From Chloroflexota bacterium (GTDB lineage: Bacteria > Chloroflexota > Anaerolineae > UBA2200 > JACIWT01), in the NCBI GenBank assembly GCA_014360825.1, contig JACIWT010000001.1, positions 62,001 through 126,000 of the forward strand: a DNA stretch of 64,000 nucleotides, written 5' to 3'. Each line of letters begins with the position of its first letter. Position 1 is the first letter of the stretch. Below are positions 1 to 7,553 of this stretch, piece by piece. Made by a program: the position numbers and the translations under genes. The notes beneath the pieces are model-generated. The model worked only from the letters and a program-made list of their open reading frames with translations, did not search any database and was not told the DNA's origin.

Positions 1-330
1 CTCCTGGGTAGCCGCAGCGACCAAAGCCTAAACCCAGAAGTCTTTCGTGCCTGCTCGTACCGGCTTCACGAGGCGTTGGCACGAAACGAGACAGTCATCT
101 GGGATGCACAAAGCCACACCTTGGCTCAGCGGAGAAACGTGCTCCGCGCTGCACGAGGCCATCATGCAACTGTGATCATCATACATTTTGATGTGCCCCT
201 GTGCGTGGCGTTAGAACGCAATCGAATGCGGGAGTTTGCTGTGCCCGATGAGGTGATAATCCGCAGTTACAGGCGCTTGTTGGAGCCCCGGGATTATGAG
301 GCAGAAGAAATCCGGCGCATCATCGCCTAG
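1..330 (+). CDS. P-loop (AAA_33-type) nucleotide/polynucleotide kinase, C-terminal part
   Basis: The frame is open from base 1 to the TAG at 328-330, so the gene begins outside the window; an internal TTG at 76 is unlikely to be the start. The visible ~109 residues resemble the second half of small AAA_33/polynucleotide-kinase-like ATPases. There is an ETVIWDAQ strand that would hold the second acidic residue, a hydrophobic VIIIHFDVP strand, then a CVALERNR lid segment with arginines, and a C-terminal region with VIIRSYRRL. The Walker A loop lies off the left edge, so function cannot be confirmed. It lies 31 bases before the hydrolase gene on the same strand and may be co-transcribed with it. 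Confidence 0.7.
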   Translation, partial: LLGSRSDQSLNPEVFRACSYRLHEALARNETVIWDAQSHTLAQRRNVLRAARGHHATVIIIHFDVPLCVALERNRMREFAVPDEVIIRSYRRLLEPRDYEAEEIRRIIA

Positions 331-361
331 TGGCACAGATTTCTCCCGGAAAGGAAAACTC

Positions 362-1138
362 ATGACCGAACAGAGCATACAGCCAGATGCCTTCTACTTT
401 ACCAGCGGCCCTGTGGGGTGTCTGCTTCTCCACGAGTTTATGGGTTCGCCGGCAGAGATGCGATCAATGGGAGAGTACTTGGCAGAGAAAGGATTCACCG
501 TGAGCGGACCGCTCCTGCCGGGTCACGGTACAGAGCCCAACAATCTGTCCAACATTCATTGGCGGGACTGGTGGGCAGCGGCAGAGGAAGCCTTCTATGA
601 ACTACGAAACAAGTGCCATCTCGTCTTTGTAGCCGGTTTCTCTATGGGCGCGTTACTCGCACTGCGTCTGGCTGCTTACCATCCAGTACGTGGGCTTATC
701 CTTATGGCTCCGGCTATTGCCGAAGGGAATCTGCGATCCGGATTGACGCTTCTCAGACATTATGCTCGGGGCGGGTGCGTGCCCCTTGAGAGAGATGACA
801 GTATTGGGGAGAGTAAAATGTGCCTCAATATCTGGCGTTATGATAAGGCACCTATCCGCGCCATTTTTCAAGTCTATCGGTTGCAGAAAGAGGTGATGCC
901 TTTTCTGAGCCGCGTTGTTGTTCCCACACTGATCTTCCAGGGGCAGTACGACCAAATACTCGGGCCCGATGCCGGGGCCCTGACTTATGAGGCAATCGCC
1001 TCCAGCGACAAGGAACTCGTATTTTTAGAACACTCCGGTCACTTCTTAACCGTGGGGGCCGATCGAGAATTCGTCTGGCGTAAGGCCGCCGAATGGATGA
1101 TGGCCCGGGCCGGCGGGCGGATCAGCACCGCCTTGTAG
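362..1138 (+). CDS. alpha/beta hydrolase (carboxylesterase / monoacylglycerol-lipase-like)
   Basis: A 258-residue soluble hydrolase. ATG at 362 is chosen over upstream in-frame starts because a purine-rich site (GGAAAGGAAAA) lies just before it. Visible features are the oxyanion-side HEFMGSP segment (about residues 24-30), the LLPGHG strand end (51-56), the nucleophile elbow G-F-S-M-G with Ser94, an Asp in QGQYDQILGP and a His in EHSGHFL near the C-terminus. Together these give a complete Ser-Asp-His triad. Length and motifs fit the Est30/monoacylglycerol-lipase-like carboxylesterases that hydrolyse short- to medium-chain esters. The natural substrate cannot be read from the sequence. It is convergent with the wecA-like gene. 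Confidence 0.88.
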   Translation: MTEQSIQPDAFYFTSGPVGCLLLHEFMGSPAEMRSMGEYLAEKGFTVSGPLLPGHGTEPNNLSNIHWRDWWAAAEEAFYELRNKCHLVFVAGFSMGALLALRLAAYHPVRGLILMAPAIAEGNLRSGLTLLRHYARGGCVPLERDDSIGESKMCLNIWRYDKAPIRAIFQVYRLQKEVMPFLSRVVVPTLIFQGQYDQILGPDAGALTYEAIASSDKELVFLEHSGHFLTVGADREFVWRKAAEWMMARAGGRISTAL

Positions 1139-1174
1139 CCCCTTGGGGGTTACCTCGGTAATTCGCAAATCACC

Positions 1175-2224
1175 TTATACTGGATCCTCTTCGCCTCCAT
1201 ATCGGCTGACTAAAACCAATACCGCGAGAGTCAGTGCGCCCAGTAAAATGAGAGCGATCAGTTTGTAGATGCGTGAGGAGATGAGCAGAGCGAGGGCACC
1301 AAAGAAGGCGCAAAAGGCCCAGTAAATCAGCACAATAACGCGGTGAGAGATGCCTATATCCAGCAGCCGGAAATGGAGGTGAGCCCGATCGCCCAGGCCA
1401 GGGGAGCGACCGCGCCGGAGACGATCTACGATTAGCCACGCCACGTCCATAATCGGGACGCCTAAGACGAGCAAGATAGTTGCCATGCGCGCGCCGCCGA
1501 CTATGGAGAGAGTGGCTACTGCGTAGCCCAAGAAGAAGGAGCCCGAACTACCCATGAAAACCTTGGCTGGGTGAAAGTTATACGGCAGGAAGCCCAAAGT
1601 CGCCCCCAGTAATGCGAGTGGCAATAGTGAAACCGTGTATTGTCCCTCACGGATCATGTGGACGGCCAAGACAGTGGCAGTAATGGCCGCCACTCCCGCT
1701 GCTAACCCATCTAGTCCATCTAAGAAGTTGAAGGTGTTGACCATGCCCACGATCCAGAAAATAGTGAAAGCCGCCGTTATAAACCAGGGGAATACGACGA
1801 GTTGGTTGGAAAAGGGGCTCGTGACGCGCTCGATGAAAACCTCCGTGCCAATGGCAATGAGCGCAGCAATTATCTGGAAAATGAGTTGGGTGGGTGCCCC
1901 CAATTCGTGTCGGTCATCCCATAGACCAACGACGAATAGGAAAGTCGAACCCAACAAGATGCCGAAGACATGCAGCGGCTCCTTTGGGTTAGGCCCCTCT
2001 GGCATGGGCAAACTGAGGGCGGGCGGCAAGAAACGCGAGAAAAGTACGCCAATCACAAAGGCCACGAAAAGGGCGATGCCCCCCAACCGTGAAACAGCAC
2101 CCGCGTGCCGACGCCGGCCACCCGGCATATCCACAATGCCCAGCCGAGAGCCCAGACGGCCAGTCAGTGGTGCTAGGGTAAACGCGAGTGCGAATGAAAG
2201 AGCGAAGACGAGAAAAAAAGCCAT
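1175..2224 (-). CDS. WecA/TagO-like undecaprenyl-phosphate sugar-1-phosphate transferase
   Basis: A polytopic protein of 349 residues in the MraY/WecA/TagO family. This family transfers a HexNAc-1-phosphate from a UDP-sugar to undecaprenyl phosphate on the inner face of the membrane, the first step of lipid-linked glycan synthesis. Family residues seen: the DD pair D103-D104 (GLWDDRHEL), the NTFNFLDGLDGLAAG segment with D169 and D172, and the His/Arg loop DRAHLHFR, which favours WecA/TagO over MraY. Oddly, the usual MGD(T/A)GS loop reads MGSSGS, with Ser226 where a conserved Mg-binding Asp is expected. ATG at 2224 follows AGAGGTAAGGA. It lies 34 nt downstream of upp and is probably co-transcribed. 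Confidence 0.9.
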   Translation of the reverse strand: MAFFLVFALSFALAFTLAPLTGRLGSRLGIVDMPGGRRRHAGAVSRLGGIALFVAFVIGVLFSRFLPPALSLPMPEGPNPKEPLHVFGILLGSTFLFVVGLWDDRHELGAPTQLIFQIIAALIAIGTEVFIERVTSPFSNQLVVFPWFITAAFTIFWIVGMVNTFNFLDGLDGLAAGVAAITATVLAVHMIREGQYTVSLLPLALLGATLGFLPYNFHPAKVFMGSSGSFFLGYAVATLSIVGGARMATILLVLGVPIMDVAWLIVDRLRRGRSPGLGDRAHLHFRLLDIGISHRVIVLIYWAFCAFFGALALLISSRIYKLIALILLGALTLAVLVLVSRYGGEEDPV

Positions 2225-2258
2225 TCCTTACCTCTTGGCACTGAAATCAGAGTCCCTC

Positions 2259-2915
2259 TCATCCGGTGCCGAATTGCCTATCGCCTGCATCGCCCAGCCC
2301 AGGGACGATATAACCCGCAGGTGGGTCACCAGGGGACTTCGGCTCAGGTGTCAAGTGATCATCTATAGCGGCCACGTGAATATCCACGTCGGGATGGGCG
2401 CTGGTCAGGCGCTCAATACCTTCGGGTGCCGCGATGATGGCTACCATTTTGATGCGCTGCGCCCCCCACTGTTTCAGGATGTCCACTGTGGCCACAGCCG
2501 ACCCGCCCGTTGCTAACATAGGGTCCAGGATGAGGCACAGTTGCACCGTTGGCGCGACTGGGAGCTTATTATAGTATTGCACCGGCCGCAGCGTACGCTC
2601 GTCCCGATACAGGCCAATATGCCATACCTCAGCGGCGGGCATCATCTCCCAAACGCCATCTACCATCCCTAACCCCGCCCGCAAGATAGGAATGAGCCCG
2701 ATCCTCTCTTTTAACTTAAAGCCTTTCGCCTGGGCTAACGGGGTAATGACAACGGTTTCCTCTACTGCTAAATCGGCGGTGGCTTCATATGCTAATAGGA
2801 TCGCGATCTCCTTCACCAACTGGCGGAACTTCTTGGGCTCGGTGTTCACATCGCGGAGCAGGGTTAACTTGTGTTTCACCAGAGGATGCTGTGAGATATG
2901 AACTCTCGGTTTCAC
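2259..2915 (-). CDS. upp: uracil phosphoribosyltransferase
   Basis: Salvages uracil by converting uracil plus PRPP to UMP. The 218 residues are close to the usual ~209. Diagnostic segments are the N-terminal [13 protein letters not shown], the [13 protein letters not shown] strand-loop, the PRPP-binding [13 protein letters not shown] loop and the uracil-binding C-terminus [17 protein letters not shown]. The start is GTG at 2915, supported by a strong GGGGGGAAGG site 5 nt upstream. The por terminator ends 36 nt upstream. I see only a weak -10 (TATAGT) and no good -35 for a dedicated promoter. The next gene on this strand is the WecA-like transferase. Confidence 0.97.
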   Translation of the reverse strand: MKPRVHISQHPLVKHKLTLLRDVNTEPKKFRQLVKEIAILLAYEATADLAVEETVVITPLAQAKGFKLKERIGLIPILRAGLGMVDGVWEMMPAAEVWHIGLYRDERTLRPVQYYNKLPVAPTVQLCLILDPMLATGGSAVATVDILKQWGAQRIKMVAIIAAPEGIERLTSAHPDVDIHVAAIDDHLTPEPKSPGDPPAGYIVPGLGDAGDRQFGTG

Positions 2916-2951
2916 CGTGGCCTTCCTCCCCCCTTGCTACTATAAACACAC

Positions 2952-2984
2952 CAAAAAGGGGCTTCAGAAAGCCTGAAGCCCCTT
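2952..2984 (-). terminator. Rho-independent terminator of the por operon
   Basis: A perfect 12-bp stem (arms 2956-2967 and 2973-2984) with a 5-nt loop is followed on the minus strand by TTTTTGG. It begins 4 nt after the porB stop codon, so it should end the porG-D-A-B transcript and separate it from upp. Confidence 0.92.
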
Positions 2985-2988
2985 GGCA

Positions 2989-3924
2989 TCACTTCTCCCC
3001 ACATTGTTGGAGAAGCCACTCCCATTCCTCATCCACCTTGGCTTGGAATTCCTCAATGATGTGGCGAAACTTAGGCTGAAAGAGGTGGCGGAATCGGCCC
3101 TGTGCCTTCAGAAACTCCTCGGCAGGCTTCTTCTCCTTGGGTTTATAGGTGAGCCGCCAGACGCCTTTCTCAACTTCGTAAAGCGGCCAGTAGCAGGTGT
3201 CCACGGCCAATCGCGAGATCTCAATGGTTTGGTCCGTATCGTGTCGCCAGCCGCGGTTGCAGGACGTGAAGGCATTGATGAACGAAGGCCCGTCGGCAGC
3301 CAGGGCTTTCTGTGTTTTCTGCATCAGATCGCGCCAGTGGCTTGGTGATACTTGTGCTACGTAAGGAATATCGTGGGCAGCCATGATCTTGGTGATGGGC
3401 TTGCGCCATTGTATTTTGCCAGGGATGACCTCGCCGGCCGGTGATGTAGTTGTGCTTGCACCAAGGGGCGTTGCCCCCGATCTCTGGATGCCCGTATTCA
3501 TGTAGGCCTCGTTGTTAAGGCACACGTAGAGGAATTTGTGCCCGCGCTCGAAGGCACCTGAAATCCACTGTAAGCCGATGTCGTACGTTGCCCCATCGCC
3601 GCCGATGGCGATAAACTTGATTCCGCGATCTTCTATCTTACCCTGGCGCACCAGTGAGCGGTACGCGGCTTCAGCCCCGGCGATAGTAGTGGATACGTTC
3701 TCGAAGGCGTTATGAATCCAAGGCACGCGCCAGGACGAGAACGGGTAGATAGAAGTAGCTATCTCTAAGCAGCCAGTGGCACAGCCGAGGACTACCGGAT
3801 CATCTATCGCCGCGAGCAATTGACGTAGGACGATACCCTCGCCGCAGCCTGCGCACAGACGATGTCCGGGGGCCAACTTCTCTACCTGGCCAGCCATCTC
3901 TTTTAACTTCAATGAAACTACCAT
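2989..3924 (-). CDS. porB: pyruvate-type 2-oxoacid:ferredoxin oxidoreductase, beta subunit (TPP-binding)
   Basis: Beta subunit of an oxygen-sensitive POR/VOR-type enzyme that oxidatively decarboxylates a 2-oxoacid to acyl-CoA and reduces ferredoxin. The TPP/Mg site is visible as GGDGATYDIG followed by NNEAYMNTG. Cysteines for the proximal 4Fe-4S cluster are in LCAGCGEG, LGCATGCLE and FTSCNRGW. ATG at 3924 (311 aa) is preferred to an upstream TTG at 3948 because a strong AGAGGAGG site lies between them, about 8 nt before the ATG. Only a few bases separate it from porA. The family is normally cytoplasmic. TPR-rich or C-terminal extensions seen in KGOR are absent. The specific acid (pyruvate or branched-chain) is not certain. 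Confidence 0.95.
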   Translation of the reverse strand: MVVSLKLKEMAGQVEKLAPGHRLCAGCGEGIVLRQLLAAIDDPVVLGCATGCLEIATSIYPFSSWRVPWIHNAFENVSTTIAGAEAAYRSLVRQGKIEDRGIKFIAIGGDGATYDIGLQWISGAFERGHKFLYVCLNNEAYMNTGIQRSGATPLGASTTTSPAGEVIPGKIQWRKPITKIMAAHDIPYVAQVSPSHWRDLMQKTQKALAADGPSFINAFTSCNRGWRHDTDQTIEISRLAVDTCYWPLYEVEKGVWRLTYKPKEKKPAEEFLKAQGRFRHLFQPKFRHIIEEFQAKVDEEWEWLLQQCGEK

Positions 3925-3951
3925 GTTCGCAATCCTCCTCTCAGGCAATCC

Positions 3952-5148
3952 CTACTCACGCAACCCCACGTAGCGGACCACTGGGTCCGTCTCACCAGTG
4001 GCGACAATGTGTTGCAAATCCGAGGCTACTTTCTCAATTTGGTCTGGTGTAGCATCGCGGCCGCCCAACCCGAAGATGTAGTTCACCATACGAGTATCGT
4101 GATTGCGAGCCACGAACAATGCCGCACATAACTCTAAGAACAGTGGCCCTGCACCCTCGATGCAACCAAATGTTGTGGAACGGTCCATCACGCCCACCGC
4201 CTGCACGTCCTGAAGTGCTTCGGCGAATTCTTTATAAGGGAAGGGTCGGAACACGCGAGGCTTCAGTAACCCGATCTTGATACCGTTCTTGCGTAACTCT
4301 CGGACCACAGTGCGCGCTGTGCCCGCCGTGGAACTAAGCACCACGATGGCCATCTCTGCGTCATCCATCTTGTAATCGTCAAAGATGCCGTAGCGGCGCC
4401 CGAACCTCTGGCCAAATTCTTCCCCTACTTGTTCGATGATCGGCAAAGCATGGCTCAGAGCGTCAACTTGTTGGCGTTTGTGTTCGAAATAGTAGTCGTA
4501 GAAATCCCAGGAGCCGAAGGTTGTGGGCTTATCCACATCTAAGAGCGAATACATGGGTTTGTACTCTCCCACAAACTCCCTTACCTCGGCGTCGTCCAGG
4601 AGTTCTACTCGCTCCACGCCGTGACCGGTGATAAAGCCATCTTGCATAGACATGACCGGCGTAAGCAAGTCCGGATGTTCCGCGATGCGTACGGCCTGAA
4701 TTGTGTTGTCATAGGCCTCTTGAGCGTTTTCGGCAAAGATCTGGATCCAACCCGCGTCGCGCGCACCCATCGAATCGCTATGGTCGCAGTGGATGTTGAG
4801 GGGCGCGGATAAAGCACGGTTCACCACGGACATCACGATGGGCAACCGTAGCGATGAGGCAATATATACCACCTCCCACATCAGCGCCAAGCCATTGGCC
4901 GACGTGGCCGTCATCACGCGCGCGCCCGCCGCCGCAGCGCCAATGCACGCACTCATAGCCGCGTGCTCGCTCTCAACAGGCACGAATTCAGTATCCACGA
5001 TGCCGTCGGCCACATACTGGGAAAAATTCTGCACAATGGCTGTTTGTGGGGTGATTGGATAGGCAGCGACTACGTCTGGGTTGATTTGTCGCATGGCATT
5101 AGAAACGGCGTTCGCGCCATCCAGAGCCATGCTCCTTGATTTAACCAT
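3952..5148 (-). CDS. porA: pyruvate-type 2-oxoacid:ferredoxin oxidoreductase, alpha subunit
   Basis: 398 residues, the usual PorA size. The N-terminal pyrimidine-binding domain has AAYPITPQT (around residue 30) and the VESEHAAMSACIGAAAAGAR helix that supplies the Glu activating TPP. A second domain (about 260-390) carries the transketolase-C-like LLKPRVFRPFPYKEF. It pairs with PorB to form the catalytic core. ATG at 5148 is preceded by GAGGAGGAAACGAA. It is third in the order porG, porD, porA, porB, the same order as in archaeal and thermophile POR operons. Confidence 0.96.
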   Translation of the reverse strand: MVKSRSMALDGANAVSNAMRQINPDVVAAYPITPQTAIVQNFSQYVADGIVDTEFVPVESEHAAMSACIGAAAAGARVMTATSANGLALMWEVVYIASSLRLPIVMSVVNRALSAPLNIHCDHSDSMGARDAGWIQIFAENAQEAYDNTIQAVRIAEHPDLLTPVMSMQDGFITGHGVERVELLDDAEVREFVGEYKPMYSLLDVDKPTTFGSWDFYDYYFEHKRQQVDALSHALPIIEQVGEEFGQRFGRRYGIFDDYKMDDAEMAIVVLSSTAGTARTVVRELRKNGIKIGLLKPRVFRPFPYKEFAEALQDVQAVGVMDRSTTFGCIEGAGPLFLELCAALFVARNHDTRMVNYIFGLGGRDATPDQIEKVASDLQHIVATGETDPVVRYVGLRE

Positions 5149-5198
5149 TTCGTTTCCTCCTCAGACAAATAAAACGTGGTCTCGGCGGGGCGAACTTT

Positions 5199-5531
5199 CT
5201 ACCCCTCAAACTTGGTCTCTTCGACCATCTGGATGACTTTGCCCGGCTGTCCGGTAACGGTATGGGCTTCCACTTTCACTGGGCACTCTACAGCGCAAAT
5301 GCCACAGCCCTTACAGTGGTCATAATCAAAAGCAACCCACTTTCCATCCTGGACTATGATCGCTCCGTCGGGACAGTACACCCAGCAAATCATGCAATTG
5401 GTGCACTTGCTGGCATCATGGACAGGACGCATAGTGCGCCAGGCGCCAGTCTTATATTCTACTGAGCTGCCAGGCTCGAACACTAGTCCAGCAATGTTTG
5501 CTTCTTTCCATGTGGCATCTAGTTTTGGCAT
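5199..5531 (-). CDS. porD: 2-oxoacid:ferredoxin oxidoreductase, delta subunit (2x[4Fe-4S] ferredoxin)
   Basis: A 110-residue electron-transfer subunit. Two complete CxxCxxCxxxCP cluster motifs are seen: CTNCMICWVYCPDG (about residues 42-55) and CKGCGICAVECPV (about 73-85). Each binds one 4Fe-4S cluster and passes electrons from the TPP centre to external ferredoxin. The N-terminal ~35 residues (TWKEANIAGLVFEPGS) match the PorD-specific extension. A separate PorD fits a four-subunit POR rather than the fused single-chain enzyme. AGGGAG lies upstream of the ATG. Confidence 0.95.
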   Translation of the reverse strand: MPKLDATWKEANIAGLVFEPGSSVEYKTGAWRTMRPVHDASKCTNCMICWVYCPDGAIIVQDGKWVAFDYDHCKGCGICAVECPVKVEAHTVTGQPGKVIQMVEETKFEG

Positions 5532-5570
5532 TGATGAGCATCTCCCTTCGTGATATCTCGAGCGGATAGA

Positions 5571-6143
5571 TTAGCCTTGCACAACCTCGTCGTAAGCGCG
5601 CTTGATCGCCTGAATGTTAGCCTCCACTACCTCGGGGCGCAGTTTTTCCCCCAGTTTTTCTCTGGTCAGGCGAATAAGGCTGTCAAGACTAATCATCCCT
5701 GTGACTTTGGCCACTGCACCCAGCATCAGTGTGCTAGGGATATCGCGGCCCAAGGTCTCCAGTGCGATGCGCGTAGCATCCAAAGTGTATACTTTCTGAC
5801 CTTTGAGGTTCAACCGTTTGCGCATAGCGGTTGGACCTTCAGACGTATTGATTAGGATCGTGCCATCGGGAGCCAATCCTTCGGTCACGTCCACCACGCC
5901 CAACAGGTTGGGATTCACCACAATGACCATCTCGGGATTCAGGATTTGGTGGTGGATCTCAATGGGTTCGTCGCTGATGCGCGTGTATGATTTGACCGGC
6001 GCACCCATGCGCTCTGGGCCGTAGTCGGGGAAGGCCTGGAAGTATTTACCTTCCTCCAATGCGGCTTCTGCCAGCAACTCGCCCGCAGTGACCACACCTT
6101 GTCCGGCGCGGCCGTGCCAGCGTATCTCCATGATTTTGCTCAT
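5571..6143 (-). CDS. porG: 2-oxoacid:ferredoxin oxidoreductase, gamma subunit
   Basis: The 190-residue first gene of the operon. MEIRWHGRAGQGVVTAGELLAEAA is split as a short leader plus the hallmark HGRAGQGVVTAG loop. PDYGPERMGAPVKSYTRIS is the second conserved segment of the PorG/KorC fold. The subunit helps bind CoA and clamps the PorA/B core. ATG at 6143 follows AAGGAGGT by about 10 nt; a second ATG five codons in (MEIRWHG) would match many homologues equally well. A leader of about 180 nt separates it from the predicted promoter at 6331-6359. Confidence 0.95.
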   Translation of the reverse strand: MSKIMEIRWHGRAGQGVVTAGELLAEAALEEGKYFQAFPDYGPERMGAPVKSYTRISDEPIEIHHQILNPEMVIVVNPNLLGVVDVTEGLAPDGTILINTSEGPTAMRKRLNLKGQKVYTLDATRIALETLGRDIPSTLMLGAVAKVTGMISLDSLIRLTREKLGEKLRPEVVEANIQAIKRAYDEVVQG

Positions 6144-6178
6144 CCTCGAGTGACCTCCTTAGTAGTACTTGCGTTCTC

Positions 6179-6262
6179 TCAGGGCCCAAAAAGAAAGTTA
6201 GGTAACCACCAAGGGAACCTAACCCAGTGGAAAGGGCTATCCCGCTTACGTTCTTGAGACAT
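6179..6262 (-). CDS. possible 27-residue leader peptide of the por operon
   Basis: A short ATG-initiated frame inside the por leader, ending in TGA. Its peptide contains three Trp codons (residues 13, 18 and 19, the last two adjacent) within 7 codons, plus several Phe and Pro. These codons fall inside the two alternative hairpins of the candidate attenuator. There is no convincing ribosome-binding site before the ATG, so translation is doubtful. If translated, it would resemble leader peptides of amino-acid-responsive attenuators. Confidence 0.25.
   Translation of the reverse strand: MSQERKRDSPFHWVRFPWWLPNFLFGP
6188..6230 (-). promoter_or_regulatory. candidate transcription attenuator in the por leader
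   Basis: On the minus strand, GTTAGGT (6223-6217) pairs with ACCTAAC (6203-6197), followed by TTTCTTTTT (6196-6188), the layout of an intrinsic terminator. An upstream alternative pairs CCACTGGG (6230-6223) with CCCTTGGTGG (6215-6206, TT bulge). It would hold the terminator's 5' arm in its loop, so the two hairpins exclude each other. It lies between a consensus promoter and the porG ribosome-binding site. Confidence 0.5.
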
Positions 6263-6330
6263 CGAAAAAGCCACGATTACCGGGACTGTGATGGATTCCT
6301 CCCTTAAAGACATACCCGCTTGTGGCCAAC

Positions 6331-6359
6331 ATTTTACCCCGTGCGGCCACCTATGTCAA
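6331..6359 (-). promoter_or_regulatory. sigma-70-type promoter of the por operon
   Basis: Minus-strand TTGACA (6359-6354), 17-nt spacer, TAAAAT (6336-6331), nearly a perfect consensus. The start would be near 6324, giving a ~180-nt leader before porG. The -35 box is part of an inverted repeat TGTCAAA (6354-6360)/TTTGACA (6373-6379) with a 12-nt spacer, a possible operator. Confidence 0.8.
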
Positions 6360-6401
6360 AGCACCCCTCCTTTTTGACAGCGGACTTTCATTTGTCACCT
6401 G

Positions 6402-6422
6402 GCCCAAACAATGACTTTGGGC
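6402..6422. repeat. short inverted repeat between dksA-like gene and por promoter
   Basis: A 7-bp perfect stem GCCCAAA/TTTGGGC with a 7-nt loop. A T run precedes rather than follows it on the minus strand, so it does not look like a terminator in either direction. Together with the promoter and leader features it accounts for most of the structure in the 377-nt gap 6144-6520; I see no gene in 6423-6520. Confidence 0.4.
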
Positions 6423-6520
6423 AAAACAGTCCAGCAGGAAAGAAGTACGCAACGCTTTGCGGAGCGAGTCCTAGCCGGCCAAAAACACTACTACGCAACC
6501 GCCTCGCTGGGTACGTCAAT

Positions 6521-6895
6521 TCACGACGGCCGACGGCCCCCTTTTCTCTCCTGCTTGGCCTGACAGGAGACACATAAGGTAGCATGAGGCATGATCTCCA
6601 AACGCGCTGGGTCTATCTTCTTACCGCACGCCTGACAGATGCCATAGGTCCCTCTTTGGGCGACTCGGAGTGCCTGTTCGATGGACTCTAGTTTGGCCTC
6701 CAGTGTCTGCAGCAATGCCAGGTTCTTCTGTCGTTCGTACATTTCAGATGCGGCATCCACGTCATCCTCACTGACGGCCTGATCCATCTCATACTGAAGA
6801 TAGACGCGCAACCTTTGCATCTCTGCCAACGTGCGCTCACGTTCGTGCTGAAGTCTGGTCACTTCATCTTCTGATTCTGTAGTACCTGTGGCCAT
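6521..6895 (-). CDS. DksA/TraR-family C4 zinc-finger protein
   Basis: 124 residues. An N-terminal coiled coil (about 8-85, rich in Glu, Arg and Leu heptads) is followed by a C4 zinc finger. The first pair is CQACG at about 89-92 and the second CVSC near 110-113, with the GTYGICQACGKKI and RLEIMPHATLC signature. DksA proteins insert the coiled coil into the RNA polymerase secondary channel, with ppGpp, while many short Gram-positive and Chloroflexi relatives have unknown targets. The acidic tip residues of E. coli DksA are not obvious here, so a true DksA role is not assured. A hairpin overlaps the ribosome-binding site. The gene follows apt by 95 nt on the same strand and may share its promoter. 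Confidence 0.88.
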   Translation of the reverse strand: MATGTTESEDEVTRLQHERERTLAEMQRLRVYLQYEMDQAVSEDDVDAASEMYERQKNLALLQTLEAKLESIEQALRVAQRGTYGICQACGKKIDPARLEIMPHATLCVSCQAKQERKGGRRPS

Positions 6896-6901
6896 AACTG
6901 T

Positions 6902-6917
6902 TCAACTCCGCAGTTGA
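6902..6917 (-). promoter_or_regulatory. hairpin covering the ribosome-binding site of the DksA-like gene
   Basis: Minus-strand TCAACT-gcgg-AGTTGA, a 6-bp stem just before the ATG at 6895. The only Shine-Dalgarno-like GGAG is split between loop and 3' arm, 10 nt from the start. The structure could reduce translation unless opened. Confidence 0.4.
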
Positions 6918-6990
6918 GTTAGAAGGTTCGTGGCTGTCGCAGGGTCTTGGCCAGCCAGACTATCACCAAAAACGAGCGGACCAACGATGA

Positions 6991-7503
6991 CTAACAAGTG
7001 ATCAACGAGAAGACATCATAACCCTTAAGCAATTCGCGTCCCTTGAGGAAGGCAAGTTCGATCAGGAAGGCGATACCCACCACCTTACCACCCAGTCGCT
7101 CCACCAATTGCACTGTGGCCTTCGCCGAACCCCCCGTGGCAAGAAGATCATCTACAACCAGCACCTTCTGCCCTGGTTTGATCGCGTCGGTATGCATTTC
7201 CAGAACATTGGTGCCATATTCCAGACTGTATTCAGCGCTGATAGTCTCGGCCGGGAGTTTGTTCGGCTTGCGTACCGGCACGAAGCCTGCGCCCAGTTCA
7301 TACGCCAGTGGTGCACCAAAGATGAATCCTCGGGCCTCGATGGCCACAACGATGTCAATGTCCTGATCTAAGTAGCGGTCTACCAGGCTGTCAATGGCTT
7401 CCTGGAAAGCGTCTGGATCCTTGCACAGTGTCGTGATGTCTTTGAACAAGATGCCTTTTACTGGGAAGTCAGGCACATCGCGGATCATTTTGGCGAGGTC
7501 CAT
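6991..7503 (-). CDS. apt: adenine phosphoribosyltransferase
   Basis: Salvages adenine to AMP using PRPP. The 170 residues are typical. The start is ATG at 7503 ([24 protein letters not shown] matches the family N-terminus in two parts); a TTG two codons earlier is less likely. Key segments are the FKDITTL hood loop, [17 protein letters not shown], and the PRPP-binding [22 protein letters not shown] lies upstream. It is preceded by its own strong promoter and followed by the DksA-like gene. Confidence 0.97.
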   Translation of the reverse strand: MDLAKMIRDVPDFPVKGILFKDITTLCKDPDAFQEAIDSLVDRYLDQDIDIVVAIEARGFIFGAPLAYELGAGFVPVRKPNKLPAETISAEYSLEYGTNVLEMHTDAIKPGQKVLVVDDLLATGGSAKATVQLVERLGGKVVGIAFLIELAFLKGRELLKGYDVFSLITC

Positions 7504-7553
7504 GGTCAAACTCTCCCTCCATTAACTAGATAGCGGCCTTTTGCACGGCGGGG

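Noticed and set aside
1635-2516. A 293-codon plus-strand open frame opposite the WecA-like gene and upp
   Set aside because: It lies antisense to two clearly conserved genes, has a low-complexity Lys/Arg/Pro-rich translation with no known motif, and no ribosome-binding site.
2916-2951. Dedicated promoter of upp
   Set aside because: A TATAGT is present, but the -35 region at 17 nt overlaps the por terminator arm and reads CTGAAG, too poor to call.
6188-6262. T-box riboswitch in the por leader
   Set aside because: The segment TTGGTGGTTACC resembles the T-box core loosely, but no Stem I, specifier loop or true GGGTGG-ACC core is present, and POR operons are not usual T-box targets.
6402-6422. 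Terminator of the DksA-like gene
   Set aside because: The hairpin is perfect, but the T run precedes rather than follows it on the minus strand, and the plus strand has an A run after it.
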